In this document: positions 15,164 to 23,470 of the stretch, in pieces
Numbering within the stretch: position 1 is the first letter of the stretch
Layout: every line of letters begins with the position of its first letter
DNA from: Bacteroidota bacterium
GTDB lineage: Bacteria; Bacteroidota; Bacteroidia; Bacteroidales; UBA4417
Assembly: GCA_013376995.1 (NCBI GenBank)
Contig: JACAAZ010000006.1
Span: 78,736 to 115,588 of the forward strand
Direction: 5' to 3'
Length of the DNA stretch: 36,853 nt
The notes under the pieces: model-generated
Seen by the model: the letters and a program-made list of their open reading frames with translations, nothing else
Told to the model about the DNA's origin: nothing
Databases searched by the model: none
Position numbers and translations under genes: made by a program

Positions 15164-15171
15164 TACATTTG
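15164..15171 (+). promoter_or_regulatory. Candidate -7 box for the metal-uptake-like locus
   Basis: TACATTTG exactly matches TAnnTTTG, 17 nt before the ATG of the HYC_CC_PP gene. No TTTG is seen at the expected -33 distance, which might indicate activator dependence (inference). Confidence 0.4.
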
Positions 15172-15188
15172 TATGCAGGATATTAAAT

Positions 15189-15674
15189 ATGATCTCAAAA
15201 AGGCCCTTGAATAAGGTAAAGTGCATTTTGGTCAGCATCCTCGCCGGCATTATTGTTTTTGCCAGTTGCGGGTTTGCTTATCATATTCATTATTGCCATG
15301 GCTCCAGGGCATCTGCATCATACTATCCAGGTTTATTCCAAAACGTAGCCGGTTGCGGGTGTGAATCAGGCAGCAATACAATGAAGGCTGCTTCGCATTT
15401 CCATTCCGGAACAGCCATCAGCAAATCAGGCTGTTGCAATAATTATAAGTTTTTCCAGAAAGTACCGACCATATCGTTCAGCGATTTTTTCGGTAAAATT
15501 AAATTTGTTGAGGTTGTTCAATCAGGTATTCTTGCCAGTACCCTGGATAGAATTCAGCCTGTGCAACCTTCAGTGCCCATATTGTTATCGCATCATCCTC
15601 CCCCTAAATCCGGCAAATCGCTGGTTTTTCGCTTTCATCAAATCCGTATTCCTTCCTTTCCGGGTGATTGTTGA
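15189..15674 (+). CDS. HYC_CC_PP family protein
   Basis: A 161-aa exported protein carrying the three marks of this Bacteroidota family: HYC at 34-36 (just after the hydrophobic segment ILVSILAGIIVFASCGFAYHI), CC at 82-83 (SGCCNNYKFF) and HHPPP at 135-139. A further GCGC lies at 55-58. The Cys/His pairs suggest it binds a soft metal ion such as Cu(I) outside the cytoplasm (inference). It is encoded 100 nt before a TonB-dependent receptor that has its own Cys-Cys, the usual setting of the family. It probably delivers, binds or senses the substrate of that receptor. Confidence 0.82.
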   Translation: MISKRPLNKVKCILVSILAGIIVFASCGFAYHIHYCHGSRASASYYPGLFQNVAGCGCESGSNTMKAASHFHSGTAISKSGCCNNYKFFQKVPTISFSDFFGKIKFVEVVQSGILASTLDRIQPVQPSVPILLSHHPPPKSGKSLVFRFHQIRIPSFPGDC

Positions 15675-15774
15675 TCAGCTATTTGCTGTTCAATAGCTAT
15701 GCCTTTGGCTCACTAAGTGTTCCAGCGGCATTAGATGCAATTCATAGGATTTTCACAAATCTAACACCTGGATT

Positions 15775-18087
15775 ATGAAATTGAAAGTGATAAGAATTTT
15801 TACAATAACAATGTTAGTATTCCTGGGAACACTTGTTACCCAGGCTCAAAACATCACCGGTAAAGTAACTGTCGCCGGGTCAAACGGGAATTCAGATCCT
15901 GTTGCCGGGGCTAATGTCTTCTGGATTAAAACAACAACTGGCACAACTACTGATGCCAACGGTGAATTTAAATTGAATTCTGCCTCTATTAAAGATATGA
16001 GGCTGATCATAAGTTTGATTGGTTATAAATCAGATACGCTTGCCGTAAGAGGTTTAAGCCATGTTGATGTTAAACTTCTTCCATCCACCAGCCAGTTGAA
16101 TGCTGTTGAAATTGAAGGCAGGATTGGTAGTTCATTTATTTCGGAACTTGATCCACGCAAGGTTCAAAACATTACTTCTCATGAGTTGCGCAGGGCTGCT
16201 TGCTGTAACCTTGCTGAAAGTTTTGAAACAAGCGCTTCTGTTGATGTCAATTATGCTGATGCTTTGACTGGTGCCAGGCAAATACAGTTGTTGGGGCTAT
16301 CCGGTGTTTATAGCCAGATCATTACTGAGAATGTTCCCCTGGTAAGAGGATTGGGAAGTTCTTTTGGTATGGGTTACATTCCAGGTTCCTGGATGGAATC
16401 GATACAACTTTCTAAAGGAGCCTCATCAGTGGTTAATGGTTTTGAATCTACAACCGGCCAGATTAATGTTGAACTCAAAAAGCCCGCAAGCAGTGAAAAA
16501 CTTTTCATCAATGTTTATGGAAACCAGCGCGGGAGGGCTGAATTCAATATCAATGCTGCAACGAAGCTGAATGAACATTTGAGTACCATGTTTTTGGGGC
16601 ATTTCAGCCGTTTTGCCAATCCCGTGGATGCAAACAAGGATCTGTTTATGGATCAGCCTAAAGTTACCTCGCTTAACCTGATGAATCGCTGGGATTATAT
16701 GATCCCGGATCATTATGTCTCGCGTTTTGGGATAAAATACCTGGATGAAAAACGTATTGGCGGTTTCCTGAATTTTAACCCTGATACCTATAAGCAGGAT
16801 ACCAGTGGAATAAATGACGATTCGAAATCCTACGGGATGCAAATGCACACCCAAAGGCTTGAGAGTTTCTGGAAAAATGGTATCATGTTCAAGAACAAGC
16901 CTGATAAGAGCCTTGCACTTATTGTTTCAGGAATATACCATAAGCAGGACGGATACTTTGGCCTTAATAATTACAACGCAACACAGAAAAGCTTTTATGC
17001 CAATTTGTTGTACCAAAATATCATTGGCAACCCGCATCATAAGTTTACTACCGGTTTAAGCTTTATGTATGATAATTACCTGGAAGCCTACAAAAGGACT
17101 GACTTTACCTATGGTACTGACAGCCTGCTTTTTGTAATTCAAAGCTACAGGGATACAACCTATAAGATGGACCGCAAGGAAGTCGTGCCCGGAGCCTTTT
17201 TCGAGTACACTTACACCTGGAAGGATAAACTAACCCTGATTGGCGGTATCCGTGCTGATCATCATAATACCTTCGGGACTTTTGTCACACCTAGAGTCCA
17301 TCTCCGGTACAAGATCACCCCGACTACAACTTTCAGGGCTTCAGTTGGCAAGGGATTCAGGACTGCCAACATTTTTGCTGAAAACTATTCAATTATGGCA
17401 AGCCAGCGAAGAATCCATTTTGTAGATACTCCTAAACAGGAAGAAGCCATCAATATGGGGCTTAACCTTACACAGGATTTCAAACTTTTCAAAAGGGATG
17501 CACAGATTGACCTGGAAGCATACCGGACTAAATTTATCAACCAGGTCATAGTTGATCTTGACAGTATGCCTGCAGCTGTTTTCATTTACAATCTTGACGG
17601 GAAATCCTATTCCAATATCCTCCAATTGCAATTTACCATGGAACCTGTTAAAAGGTTGAGTGTTTTGGCAGCTTTCAGGATAAATGATGTTCATGTTACC
17701 GAGAATGGAAAATTGAGGGAGAAGGCAATGGTGAATGCATACAAAGGTTTGGTCACTTTATCGTATGCAACGAAATTCGGGAAGTGGAAATTTGACCTGA
17801 CTTCCCAATTCAATGGCAAGGCAAGGATCCCGGATACCTATAAGATGCCTGCAAAGCTTCAGAGAGCTGAATATTCGCCAGCCTACATGCAATTGCTTGC
17901 TCAGGTTACCCGCCACTTCAAAATGGTCGATATATACCTGGGTGGTGAAAACCTGACTGGTTATACACAAAAAGACCCGGTAACCGAATATTGGAAACCT
18001 TATCATACCCACTTTGATACTTCCATGGTATGGGGTCCGATCGTAGGAACCACCATTTATGCAGGTTTGCGCCTGTCAATCAAATAG
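15775..18087 (+). CDS. TonB-dependent outer-membrane receptor, putative metal (copper-type) uptake
   Basis: A 770-aa outer-membrane receptor. The signal peptide (to about residue 24) is followed by a carboxypeptidase-regulatory-like domain (NITGKVTVAGSN...GANVFW...LIGYKSDTLAV, about 26-103). The plug contains LRRAACCNLAESFETSASVDVNY with Cys143-Cys144, then GARQIQLLGLSGVYSQIITENVPL. The large C-terminal beta-barrel ends in alternating aromatic/hydrophobic strands (GTTIYAGLRLSIK). Active import through TonB/ExbBD energy is the family role. The plug Cys pair and the upstream HYC_CC_PP protein suggest a thiophilic metal rather than siderophore or sugar; there is no adjacent SusD. A strong hairpin follows. 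Confidence 0.88.
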   Translation: MKLKVIRIFTITMLVFLGTLVTQAQNITGKVTVAGSNGNSDPVAGANVFWIKTTTGTTTDANGEFKLNSASIKDMRLIISLIGYKSDTLAVRGLSHVDVKLLPSTSQLNAVEIEGRIGSSFISELDPRKVQNITSHELRRAACCNLAESFETSASVDVNYADALTGARQIQLLGLSGVYSQIITENVPLVRGLGSSFGMGYIPGSWMESIQLSKGASSVVNGFESTTGQINVELKKPASSEKLFINVYGNQRGRAEFNINAATKLNEHLSTMFLGHFSRFANPVDANKDLFMDQPKVTSLNLMNRWDYMIPDHYVSRFGIKYLDEKRIGGFLNFNPDTYKQDTSGINDDSKSYGMQMHTQRLESFWKNGIMFKNKPDKSLALIVSGIYHKQDGYFGLNNYNATQKSFYANLLYQNIIGNPHHKFTTGLSFMYDNYLEAYKRTDFTYGTDSLLFVIQSYRDTTYKMDRKEVVPGAFFEYTYTWKDKLTLIGGIRADHHNTFGTFVTPRVHLRYKITPTTTFRASVGKGFRTANIFAENYSIMASQRRIHFVDTPKQEEAINMGLNLTQDFKLFKRDAQIDLEAYRTKFINQVIVDLDSMPAAVFIYNLDGKSYSNILQLQFTMEPVKRLSVLAAFRINDVHVTENGKLREKAMVNAYKGLVTLSYATKFGKWKFDLTSQFNGKARIPDTYKMPAKLQRAEYSPAYMQLLAQVTRHFKMVDIYLGGENLTGYTQKDPVTEYWKPYHTHFDTSMVWGPIVGTTIYAGLRLSIK

Positions 18088-18092
18088 TTTAC

Positions 18093-18128
18093 ATGGGGTG
18101 TGGCTATCAGAATTCGGTCACACCCCAT
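18093..18128 (+). terminator. Hairpin after the TonB-dependent receptor
   Basis: A perfect 10-bp stem, ATGGGGTGTG (18093-18102) with CACACCCCAT (18119-18128), and a 16-nt loop, starting 6 nt after the receptor stop codon. No T tract follows, so it may act as an mRNA-stabilising or weak terminating structure. Confidence 0.55.
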
Positions 18129-18165
18129 AGTAAATATCATCGATTTGATTGATAAATATATGCCA

Positions 18166-18194
18166 TTTGAATTCCTGAGTAATTAATACATTTG
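18166..18194 (+). promoter_or_regulatory. Candidate promoter for the lipoprotein-barrel pair
   Basis: TTTG at 18166-18169 and TACATTTG at 18187-18194, an exact -7 match, with 17 nt between. The ATG at 18222 is 28 nt downstream. Together with the hairpin, this suggests the lipoprotein and barrel genes form their own transcript. Confidence 0.55.
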
Positions 18195-18221
18195 TAATGA
18201 AATACCTAAATACCTGATTCA

Positions 18222-18590
18222 ATGAAGAAGAAGTACATATCCAGAATTTCCTTTCTTGCGCTTATTAGCGTTGTGCTATTATTGTCGTGCTATTCATGTA
18301 AGAAGGATGATAGTCCGGCCGGAACCGGGAAAACTCTTGAATTCGTTGGGCTGAAAGCTGAAAAGGATACCATCGTTGTCCAGGAAGTCACAAAAATTAC
18401 GGCGACAGTTACAGGTGAAGGGTTAAGCTATGCCTGGAAGTGCGATAATGAACTTGGGGTAATTGATGGATCAGGTGCGGAGGTAATGTTTACCATTTGT
18501 CATGCCGGCAAATTCAAAATTACCTGTGACGTTACCGACAGCAATAATAACAAAGCAACTAAGGATGTCTATGTCACTACGGTTGAGTAG
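18222..18590 (+). CDS. Lipoprotein with Ig/PKD-like domain
   Basis: A 122-aa lipoprotein: MKKKYISRISFLALISVVLLLSC gives a good lipobox (LLSC, Cys23), followed by YSCKKDD. The mature part is one Ig-like/PKD-type beta-sandwich (KDTIVVQEVTKITATVTGEGLSYAWKCDNELGVIDGSGAEVMFTICHAGKFKITCDVTDSNNNKATKDVYV). It contains three Cys (WKCD, TICH, ITCD) that could make a disulfide or bind metal. The gene overlaps the start of the next gene by 26 nt, indicating translational coupling. It is likely an outer-membrane partner of the following barrel. Confidence 0.82.
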   Translation: MKKKYISRISFLALISVVLLLSCYSCKKDDSPAGTGKTLEFVGLKAEKDTIVVQEVTKITATVTGEGLSYAWKCDNELGVIDGSGAEVMFTICHAGKFKITCDVTDSNNNKATKDVYVTTVE

Positions 18591-19518
18591 GTTATTATTG
18601 TTTTTACCTTTCCTTACTGTTTTCAGCTTGTTGCAGAATTCTGTGTTTGCCCAGTGTTGTTCCACGGGAAGCCCTGTCGGCGCTTCGACCTATGTTGGAG
18701 TTCTTAATAAGAATTCCATCAGGTTTACAACCTTCTTCAGGCACAGTTTTTCAGATGTTTATTACAGTGGAACGGCACCTTCGAAGGATAGCCTTGATAT
18801 GGCCAATAATGCGCATTACAGTTACCAGGCCTTATCCGTTGAATATGGTATTACCCATAAACTGACAGCCCAGTTCGATATGGGTTATTTTTACAGTAAA
18901 ATTGTTGATTTCAGGAATCCCATACTTACTGATCATAATGGCAAAGGCTTGTCCAATGGATTGTTGATGCTGAAATATGGCTTTTATGTAAATACTGCAA
19001 GGCTGATCGAGTTTTCAGGAGGACTTGGATTGAAATTCCCTTTTAGCCGTAAACCCATGACGGCTCCAAACGGAACGTTACTTCAACTTGATGCGCGTCC
19101 TTCGACCAATGCTTTTGGCCTTACAGGCACCCTTATGTTCAGTAAGGAGTTTTCTGACATCACTCTTCGGTCATTCCTGTTGAACAGGTTTGAATACAAT
19201 TTCTCGAATATTAATGAATATCAGTCCGGGCCTTTGATGATCAATTCCCTTTTTGTCTCAAAGCGGATAATTCCCCGCCTTTTCGGGATTCTTCAAGTGA
19301 GGAATGAAATTCATGGCAAAGATGTTCAAAAAGGAACAGAAGAAGTTAACACCGGCTATCATTTGATAGTTTTTACACCCCAGGTGTCTTATTCCATTAT
19401 GGGAAAATGGAGCCTTTCCTTATTGTATGATATCCCTGTTTACAAAAACTACCAGGGGAAACAGTTAACTCCCCAGTATTCTTACGCCATCAGCCTGGCA
19501 AGGGATTTAGCACTCTAG
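18565..19518 (+). CDS. Outer-membrane beta-barrel protein with N-terminal Cys-Cys
   Basis: A 317-aa outer-membrane protein. The ATG at 18565 starts a signal peptide ending SVFAQ, and the mature protein begins with Cys31-Cys32 (QCCSTGSPVGASTY). The rest has alternating hydrophobic strands typical of a 12-14-strand channel (SIRFTTFFRHSFSDVYYSG, LSVEYGITHKLTAQFDMGYFYSK, KWSLSLLYDIPVYKNY), ending SYAISLARDLAL. I do not know its substrate; the vicinal cysteines fit the soft-metal theme of the upstream genes (inference). Translation is probably coupled to the lipoprotein gene it overlaps. The ATG at 18571 is an alternative start. Confidence 0.78.
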   Translation: MSMSLRLSRLLLFLPFLTVFSLLQNSVFAQCCSTGSPVGASTYVGVLNKNSIRFTTFFRHSFSDVYYSGTAPSKDSLDMANNAHYSYQALSVEYGITHKLTAQFDMGYFYSKIVDFRNPILTDHNGKGLSNGLLMLKYGFYVNTARLIEFSGGLGLKFPFSRKPMTAPNGTLLQLDARPSTNAFGLTGTLMFSKEFSDITLRSFLLNRFEYNFSNINEYQSGPLMINSLFVSKRIIPRLFGILQVRNEIHGKDVQKGTEEVNTGYHLIVFTPQVSYSIMGKWSLSLLYDIPVYKNYQGKQLTPQYSYAISLARDLAL

Positions 19519-19581
19519 GTTTCTGAAGGGAATCCTTAGTGATTGAATTTTAGCACATTTTTAAAGGCTCTATTCTCTTCC

Positions 19582-19605
19582 AGGGAAATGACAATTAATT
19601 TCCCT
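19582..19605 (+). terminator. Possible terminator after the barrel gene
   Basis: An 8-bp stem, AGGGAAAT / ATTTCCCT, with an 8-nt loop, 63 nt after the barrel stop codon. It lacks a T tract, so this is weak. Confidence 0.3.
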
Positions 19606-19729
19606 TAAACAATCCCTATTTCAATTTGTTACATGTGTGATTCAGCAGCGAATCTTATGCTGCTATTGTATCCAATGAACCTTCTATAGATTTCATAATC
19701 CATATTGATTCATTTTTAATTGAAACACG

Positions 19730-20938
19730 ATGAAACAGATTTTATTCCTTTCAGGCTTCTTATTGGTATCATTTTGCCTTCACGCCCAATGGACGCAGAT
19801 CTATCATACTCCACGAACCCAGCAGGCCAGGGTTATGTCATCTCCCAATGACCAGGTTTGTTGGTTTATTTCAAATATGGATTCCCTGTTTAAAACGGAA
19901 GATGGCGGTCAGAACTGGCATAAGGTTATCCAGAGTGGAGCATCATTTAATCCTTCAGGACTTTTTGTTGTAGATAAGGATGCAGCATTTAAGACTGTGT
20001 ATGGCTATGCTTTCAAAACAACAGATGGTGGACTGCATTGGCACCAGGTGTTTTCCGGGAATACGTCCGATCCGCCAACTATCTTTATGAAGGATGATCA
20101 GGAAGGAATACTGGTAAATGGAGGCATAGTCTATAAAACCAGTAACGGTGGAGAGATTTGGAATTCATATGTTTATTTGCAACCTCCTAATCCACCCATT
20201 AATTCATTGGGGAAAGGCAACCTGCAAATTATAGGAGATACCATTTTCATAGCTGCTTCGAATTCGGGGGTTGAATATTCTGCGGATTTTGGCTTCACAT
20301 GGGTAGTGCCATCAAATAACGGCCTGAGTATTTCAGCGCCAGGGAAGATCAGTTTCGCCAATTCCAGGTATGGGCTAGCCTTTTATGGAAGCATGCCCTT
20401 TATCTACAGGACATTGGATGGCGGAAATACCTGGACTACCTGTGATAACTCACTGGGAGAAAATGAAGATGTGCTTGCTATCGGAACAGCATCCTGGTAT
20501 ATTCCAAATTCGGCAGATCATTTCTATGTTAAATACTCGGATGATCATGGTACACATTGGAACGTGCAATTGAATGATCCTGATGGCTTTGATGTGTTGG
20601 AACGATCACGGTCCGGCCATACCCTTTGGGCAGGATCGGATAAGGGGAAGATCTATACAATGTCACTTGATCTTCCTACATCAACAGAGCAAAGCCTTGT
20701 CAAACCTGATGTTTCGATCAGCCCAAATCCGAGCACAGATAGTTTCGTTCTGAATGCAGAATCGTATACATGTCCATTTAAGTTAACCATTGTTGACCTG
20801 GCTGGTAACGTTGTTAAACGTGAGAACGTGCTGCCCGGATTGATAACTTTCGGATCAGACCTAAAGCCTGGGACTTACCTGGTTTCTGTAACTTCTAACA
20901 ACTACAGGGTTTACAGTTTGAAGGTCATAAAAAACTGA
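19730..20938 (+). CDS. T9SS-exported BNR/YCF48-like repeat protein
   Basis: A 402-aa secreted protein with a signal peptide (MKQILFLSGFLLVSFCLHAQ) and at least five Asp-box/BNR-type repeats, including FKTEDGGQNWHKV, FKTTDGGLHWHQV, YKTSNGGEIWNS, YRTLDGGNTWTTC and YSDDHGTHWNVQ. These form a beta-propeller like YCF48 or sialidase folds, but no sialidase catalytic set (FRIP motif) is seen. The last ~80 residues (VSISPNPSTDSFVLNAES...LKPGTYLVSVTSNNYRVYSLKVIKN) are a type IX secretion sorting domain. It is probably displayed on the cell surface as a binding or adhesion protein. It stands alone between a barrel gene and the convergent DUF5686 gene. Confidence 0.88.
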   Translation: MKQILFLSGFLLVSFCLHAQWTQIYHTPRTQQARVMSSPNDQVCWFISNMDSLFKTEDGGQNWHKVIQSGASFNPSGLFVVDKDAAFKTVYGYAFKTTDGGLHWHQVFSGNTSDPPTIFMKDDQEGILVNGGIVYKTSNGGEIWNSYVYLQPPNPPINSLGKGNLQIIGDTIFIAASNSGVEYSADFGFTWVVPSNNGLSISAPGKISFANSRYGLAFYGSMPFIYRTLDGGNTWTTCDNSLGENEDVLAIGTASWYIPNSADHFYVKYSDDHGTHWNVQLNDPDGFDVLERSRSGHTLWAGSDKGKIYTMSLDLPTSTEQSLVKPDVSISPNPSTDSFVLNAESYTCPFKLTIVDLAGNVVKRENVLPGLITFGSDLKPGTYLVSVTSNNYRVYSLKVIKN

Positions 20939-20965
20939 GATTTATAGCCTGGGTTTGATTAAGTA

Positions 20966-23383
20966 TTATTTTGTTGTCAGGGCAATCGATAACTTTAGAG
21001 AGAGGTTATCTTCTGTTTCAGTGAAACTATTAGGGCCATAGCGGTAATAGATGCCCACTCCCAAACCCAGGTATGCAATATTCAGGTAATTGATCCTGAG
21101 CAGGTTATCTAGTTGCAATCCTGTTTCAATAATTCCCTTCTCCAATGATTTGAATTCAATAAAATGATGGTTCCCGGGATGGGATAAGGATCCATATCCC
21201 ATATTTTGATGCAGGGTGATGTGGGGTTTGAATTTCGGGGTCTGAAAGAGCAATGTCCCAAATTTGTGTGTCAGGTATAGATTGATGTAACGGTCGGATA
21301 AAAACTCGTAAGGCTTTACCGTTTGAAAAGAATTATTGATTACGAAGGGAAGTGAATTATCAAAGCTCCCATTTCCGTTGAATAGCAGTCCGCAGGGCAG
21401 GGCTTTATCGGTGAGTCCCGCATCCAGCCTGAATTGTGTTTCACCAATATTTTTGGTAAAAAAGGTATGCTCAAGCCTGGCTTCTATTTTGTTATAGTCA
21501 AAATCACTGTTATGCAATTGCCTGATTCCCCGGATGTAGGTCAGGAAGAAAACAGGGTACCTTGTACTTACACTTACCCTTTGGTTTAATGATTCAACAA
21601 TTTTTTCCCTGAATGCGTACCTTAAATCAAGCCTGATATCTGAGCTGGTATAATCTGTTATGGTATTTTCAGGGCTTGCCAGGTATTCATATTTGAACTG
21701 AGGTTGGGTTGATGTGTGATTGAACGAAAAATTTATCCTTGCATACCTCAAAGCTCTGAATCCAAGACTTGCTGAAAGCATCTCAATTCTGTCCATTCGC
21801 GAGGCCATTAAACTTCTGTAATCGTATGAGTTCTGAGCAAAGAAATTCAAGCCGGAATTGCCTGCTTCTGACAGCGAATTCCAGTACTTACCCCTTAGCT
21901 TCAATTCCCTGTATTTATTCAATGTCAGGATAAATTCAGCTCCATATTTCCAGGTATGATCTATTGTTCCATATCCAAAGAAACCTCCAATGCTCAAATA
22001 ATCCAGGACTTTCTCATTGGTCCAGAGTCCCATGCCTAGCCTTGTCCCTTCATGTTTATTGTAAATGAGTGTCCTGGACAGATCAAGATCTATGAAGCCG
22101 ACAGGTATTTTATTTTGCGTGATTTTTTCCAGAAGAAGCTGGAAGAAATCAAGTTTGTTCTTTTCGCCAATGCTGTCCATTACCCTGTATGTAATCCTTT
22201 CCTTCCTGGTTAAAGGTTCAGTCCTGAATGAATTCCAAAAGGTACTATCACGGTCAGTTGCCAGTGGATGCATGGAAACGCTTTCCAGGGTAAATTCTTT
22301 ATTTCTGAAGTTTGGGTATAACTGTACATCGCTGATATAGCTTTTTCCATTTGCCAGCATCCCCATTTTTTTAGAAGGATATTCCAGGATGGTAAATTCA
22401 AAATTCAGCTGTTCAGGGAACCATTGTTTCCCATCAATAAAATTATACTGCTGTTGGATCTTTATATCAATGAAACCTTTGACAAAAGGTTCTGCAATCA
22501 CATTCTGGATGGCGAACCTGTTGGTGTTGATATACAAAAGGCCGGTCAGGGCATCAAAGTTTTTACCAGGTAAAGGTTTGAATGAGAGAATAAAAACAGA
22601 GTCGCTGTGTTGATAGAGCGTATCCTTTAGGAAGAATTGGTATTTGTCAAGGCTGCCGTTGCTGATAGGATTTAAGTAGTTTATGTCGAAAATCCTGATG
22701 TTATCCTTATAAAAGGAAAAAGGTTGAAGGTCGGTTGCCAGTTGTGCAAATGATGGGTGTTTAAACCCTGAAACTCTGGTAGCTGTGACAGTTTCCTGGT
22801 TGATATCAGGTGACATAAATTTCCGGTCAGTTACCGATTCCATGATCAGCAGGTGACCACCTTTTAATGACTTGTCGAGTTTGATCTTAAGGCTGTCAGA
22901 TCCTTTTGTTTCATTCGGTGAAAAGTCATAAATTGATTTGTTGTAAGAGGTATATCGGAATGATGAGATTTTTTCAGGATCGTTAATATCCTTATTATTG
23001 ATGACTTTCCTGATGATTCCGTTGGCAGGGTTTTCACCTGCGATTATTGTAACTTCATTGAGATCATAAGCTGAGGGGGAAAGTTCAATCAACAGATCTT
23101 GATTCCCGCTCTGGATTGAGTCCAGGTTAATAAAATATGGCTTATACCCCAGGTAACTGCATTTTACAGTGTTGATTCTGGCTTTCTGACTGTATCTGAA
23201 CCTGCCATCAATATCAGAAGTTGTTCCGGAGCGCCCGTTTTTATTGAAAATTATAGTAACGAAAGCCAGTGGTTGCCCGGATTTATGGTCGATGACCTTG
23301 CCATGTAATTCATATTGCGCATAGCTAAAGGAAAATAGAAATAACAGGCATAGAAGTAACGAAAATTGAAAAAATGATTTCAT
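20966..23383 (-). CDS. DUF5686 outer-membrane protein with carboxypeptidase-regulatory-like domain
   Basis: An 805-aa outer-membrane protein. The signal peptide ends at SYAQ; a carboxypeptidase-regulatory-like domain follows (YELHGKVIDHKSGQPLAFVTIIF...YLGYKPYFINLD, about 24-105). The DUF5686 signature is ENPANGIIRKVINNKDINDPEKISSFRYTSYNK, with a C-terminal beta-barrel region ending NLSLKLSIALTTK. Unlike TonB receptors there is no TonB box or plug. The family is common in Bacteroidota; its role is not established and it is often considered an outer-membrane transport or assembly factor. It is transcribed alone, convergent with the BNR protein gene and 87 nt from ispG. Confidence 0.9.
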   Translation of the reverse strand: MKSFFQFSLLLCLLFLFSFSYAQYELHGKVIDHKSGQPLAFVTIIFNKNGRSGTTSDIDGRFRYSQKARINTVKCSYLGYKPYFINLDSIQSGNQDLLIELSPSAYDLNEVTIIAGENPANGIIRKVINNKDINDPEKISSFRYTSYNKSIYDFSPNETKGSDSLKIKLDKSLKGGHLLIMESVTDRKFMSPDINQETVTATRVSGFKHPSFAQLATDLQPFSFYKDNIRIFDINYLNPISNGSLDKYQFFLKDTLYQHSDSVFILSFKPLPGKNFDALTGLLYINTNRFAIQNVIAEPFVKGFIDIKIQQQYNFIDGKQWFPEQLNFEFTILEYPSKKMGMLANGKSYISDVQLYPNFRNKEFTLESVSMHPLATDRDSTFWNSFRTEPLTRKERITYRVMDSIGEKNKLDFFQLLLEKITQNKIPVGFIDLDLSRTLIYNKHEGTRLGMGLWTNEKVLDYLSIGGFFGYGTIDHTWKYGAEFILTLNKYRELKLRGKYWNSLSEAGNSGLNFFAQNSYDYRSLMASRMDRIEMLSASLGFRALRYARINFSFNHTSTQPQFKYEYLASPENTITDYTSSDIRLDLRYAFREKIVESLNQRVSVSTRYPVFFLTYIRGIRQLHNSDFDYNKIEARLEHTFFTKNIGETQFRLDAGLTDKALPCGLLFNGNGSFDNSLPFVINNSFQTVKPYEFLSDRYINLYLTHKFGTLLFQTPKFKPHITLHQNMGYGSLSHPGNHHFIEFKSLEKGIIETGLQLDNLLRINYLNIAYLGLGVGIYYRYGPNSFTETEDNLSLKLSIALTTK

Positions 23384-23470
23384 GCAAAAATTAGCTGATA
23401 GATACTAAAACAGGATGGGTAAATATATATTGTAATAAAAATTCAAAGCCGGATATTCAAAGCTCTTGAA

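Noticed and set aside
18222-19518. SusD-like partner of the TonB receptor
   Set aside because: Neither protein has the SusD length (about 500 aa) or helical TPR core; one is a small Ig-like lipoprotein, the other a barrel.
19730-20938. Sialidase, because of Asp-box repeats
   Set aside because: No FRIP motif or catalytic Arg triad or Tyr/Glu pair was found; repeats alone fit YCF48/BNR propellers.
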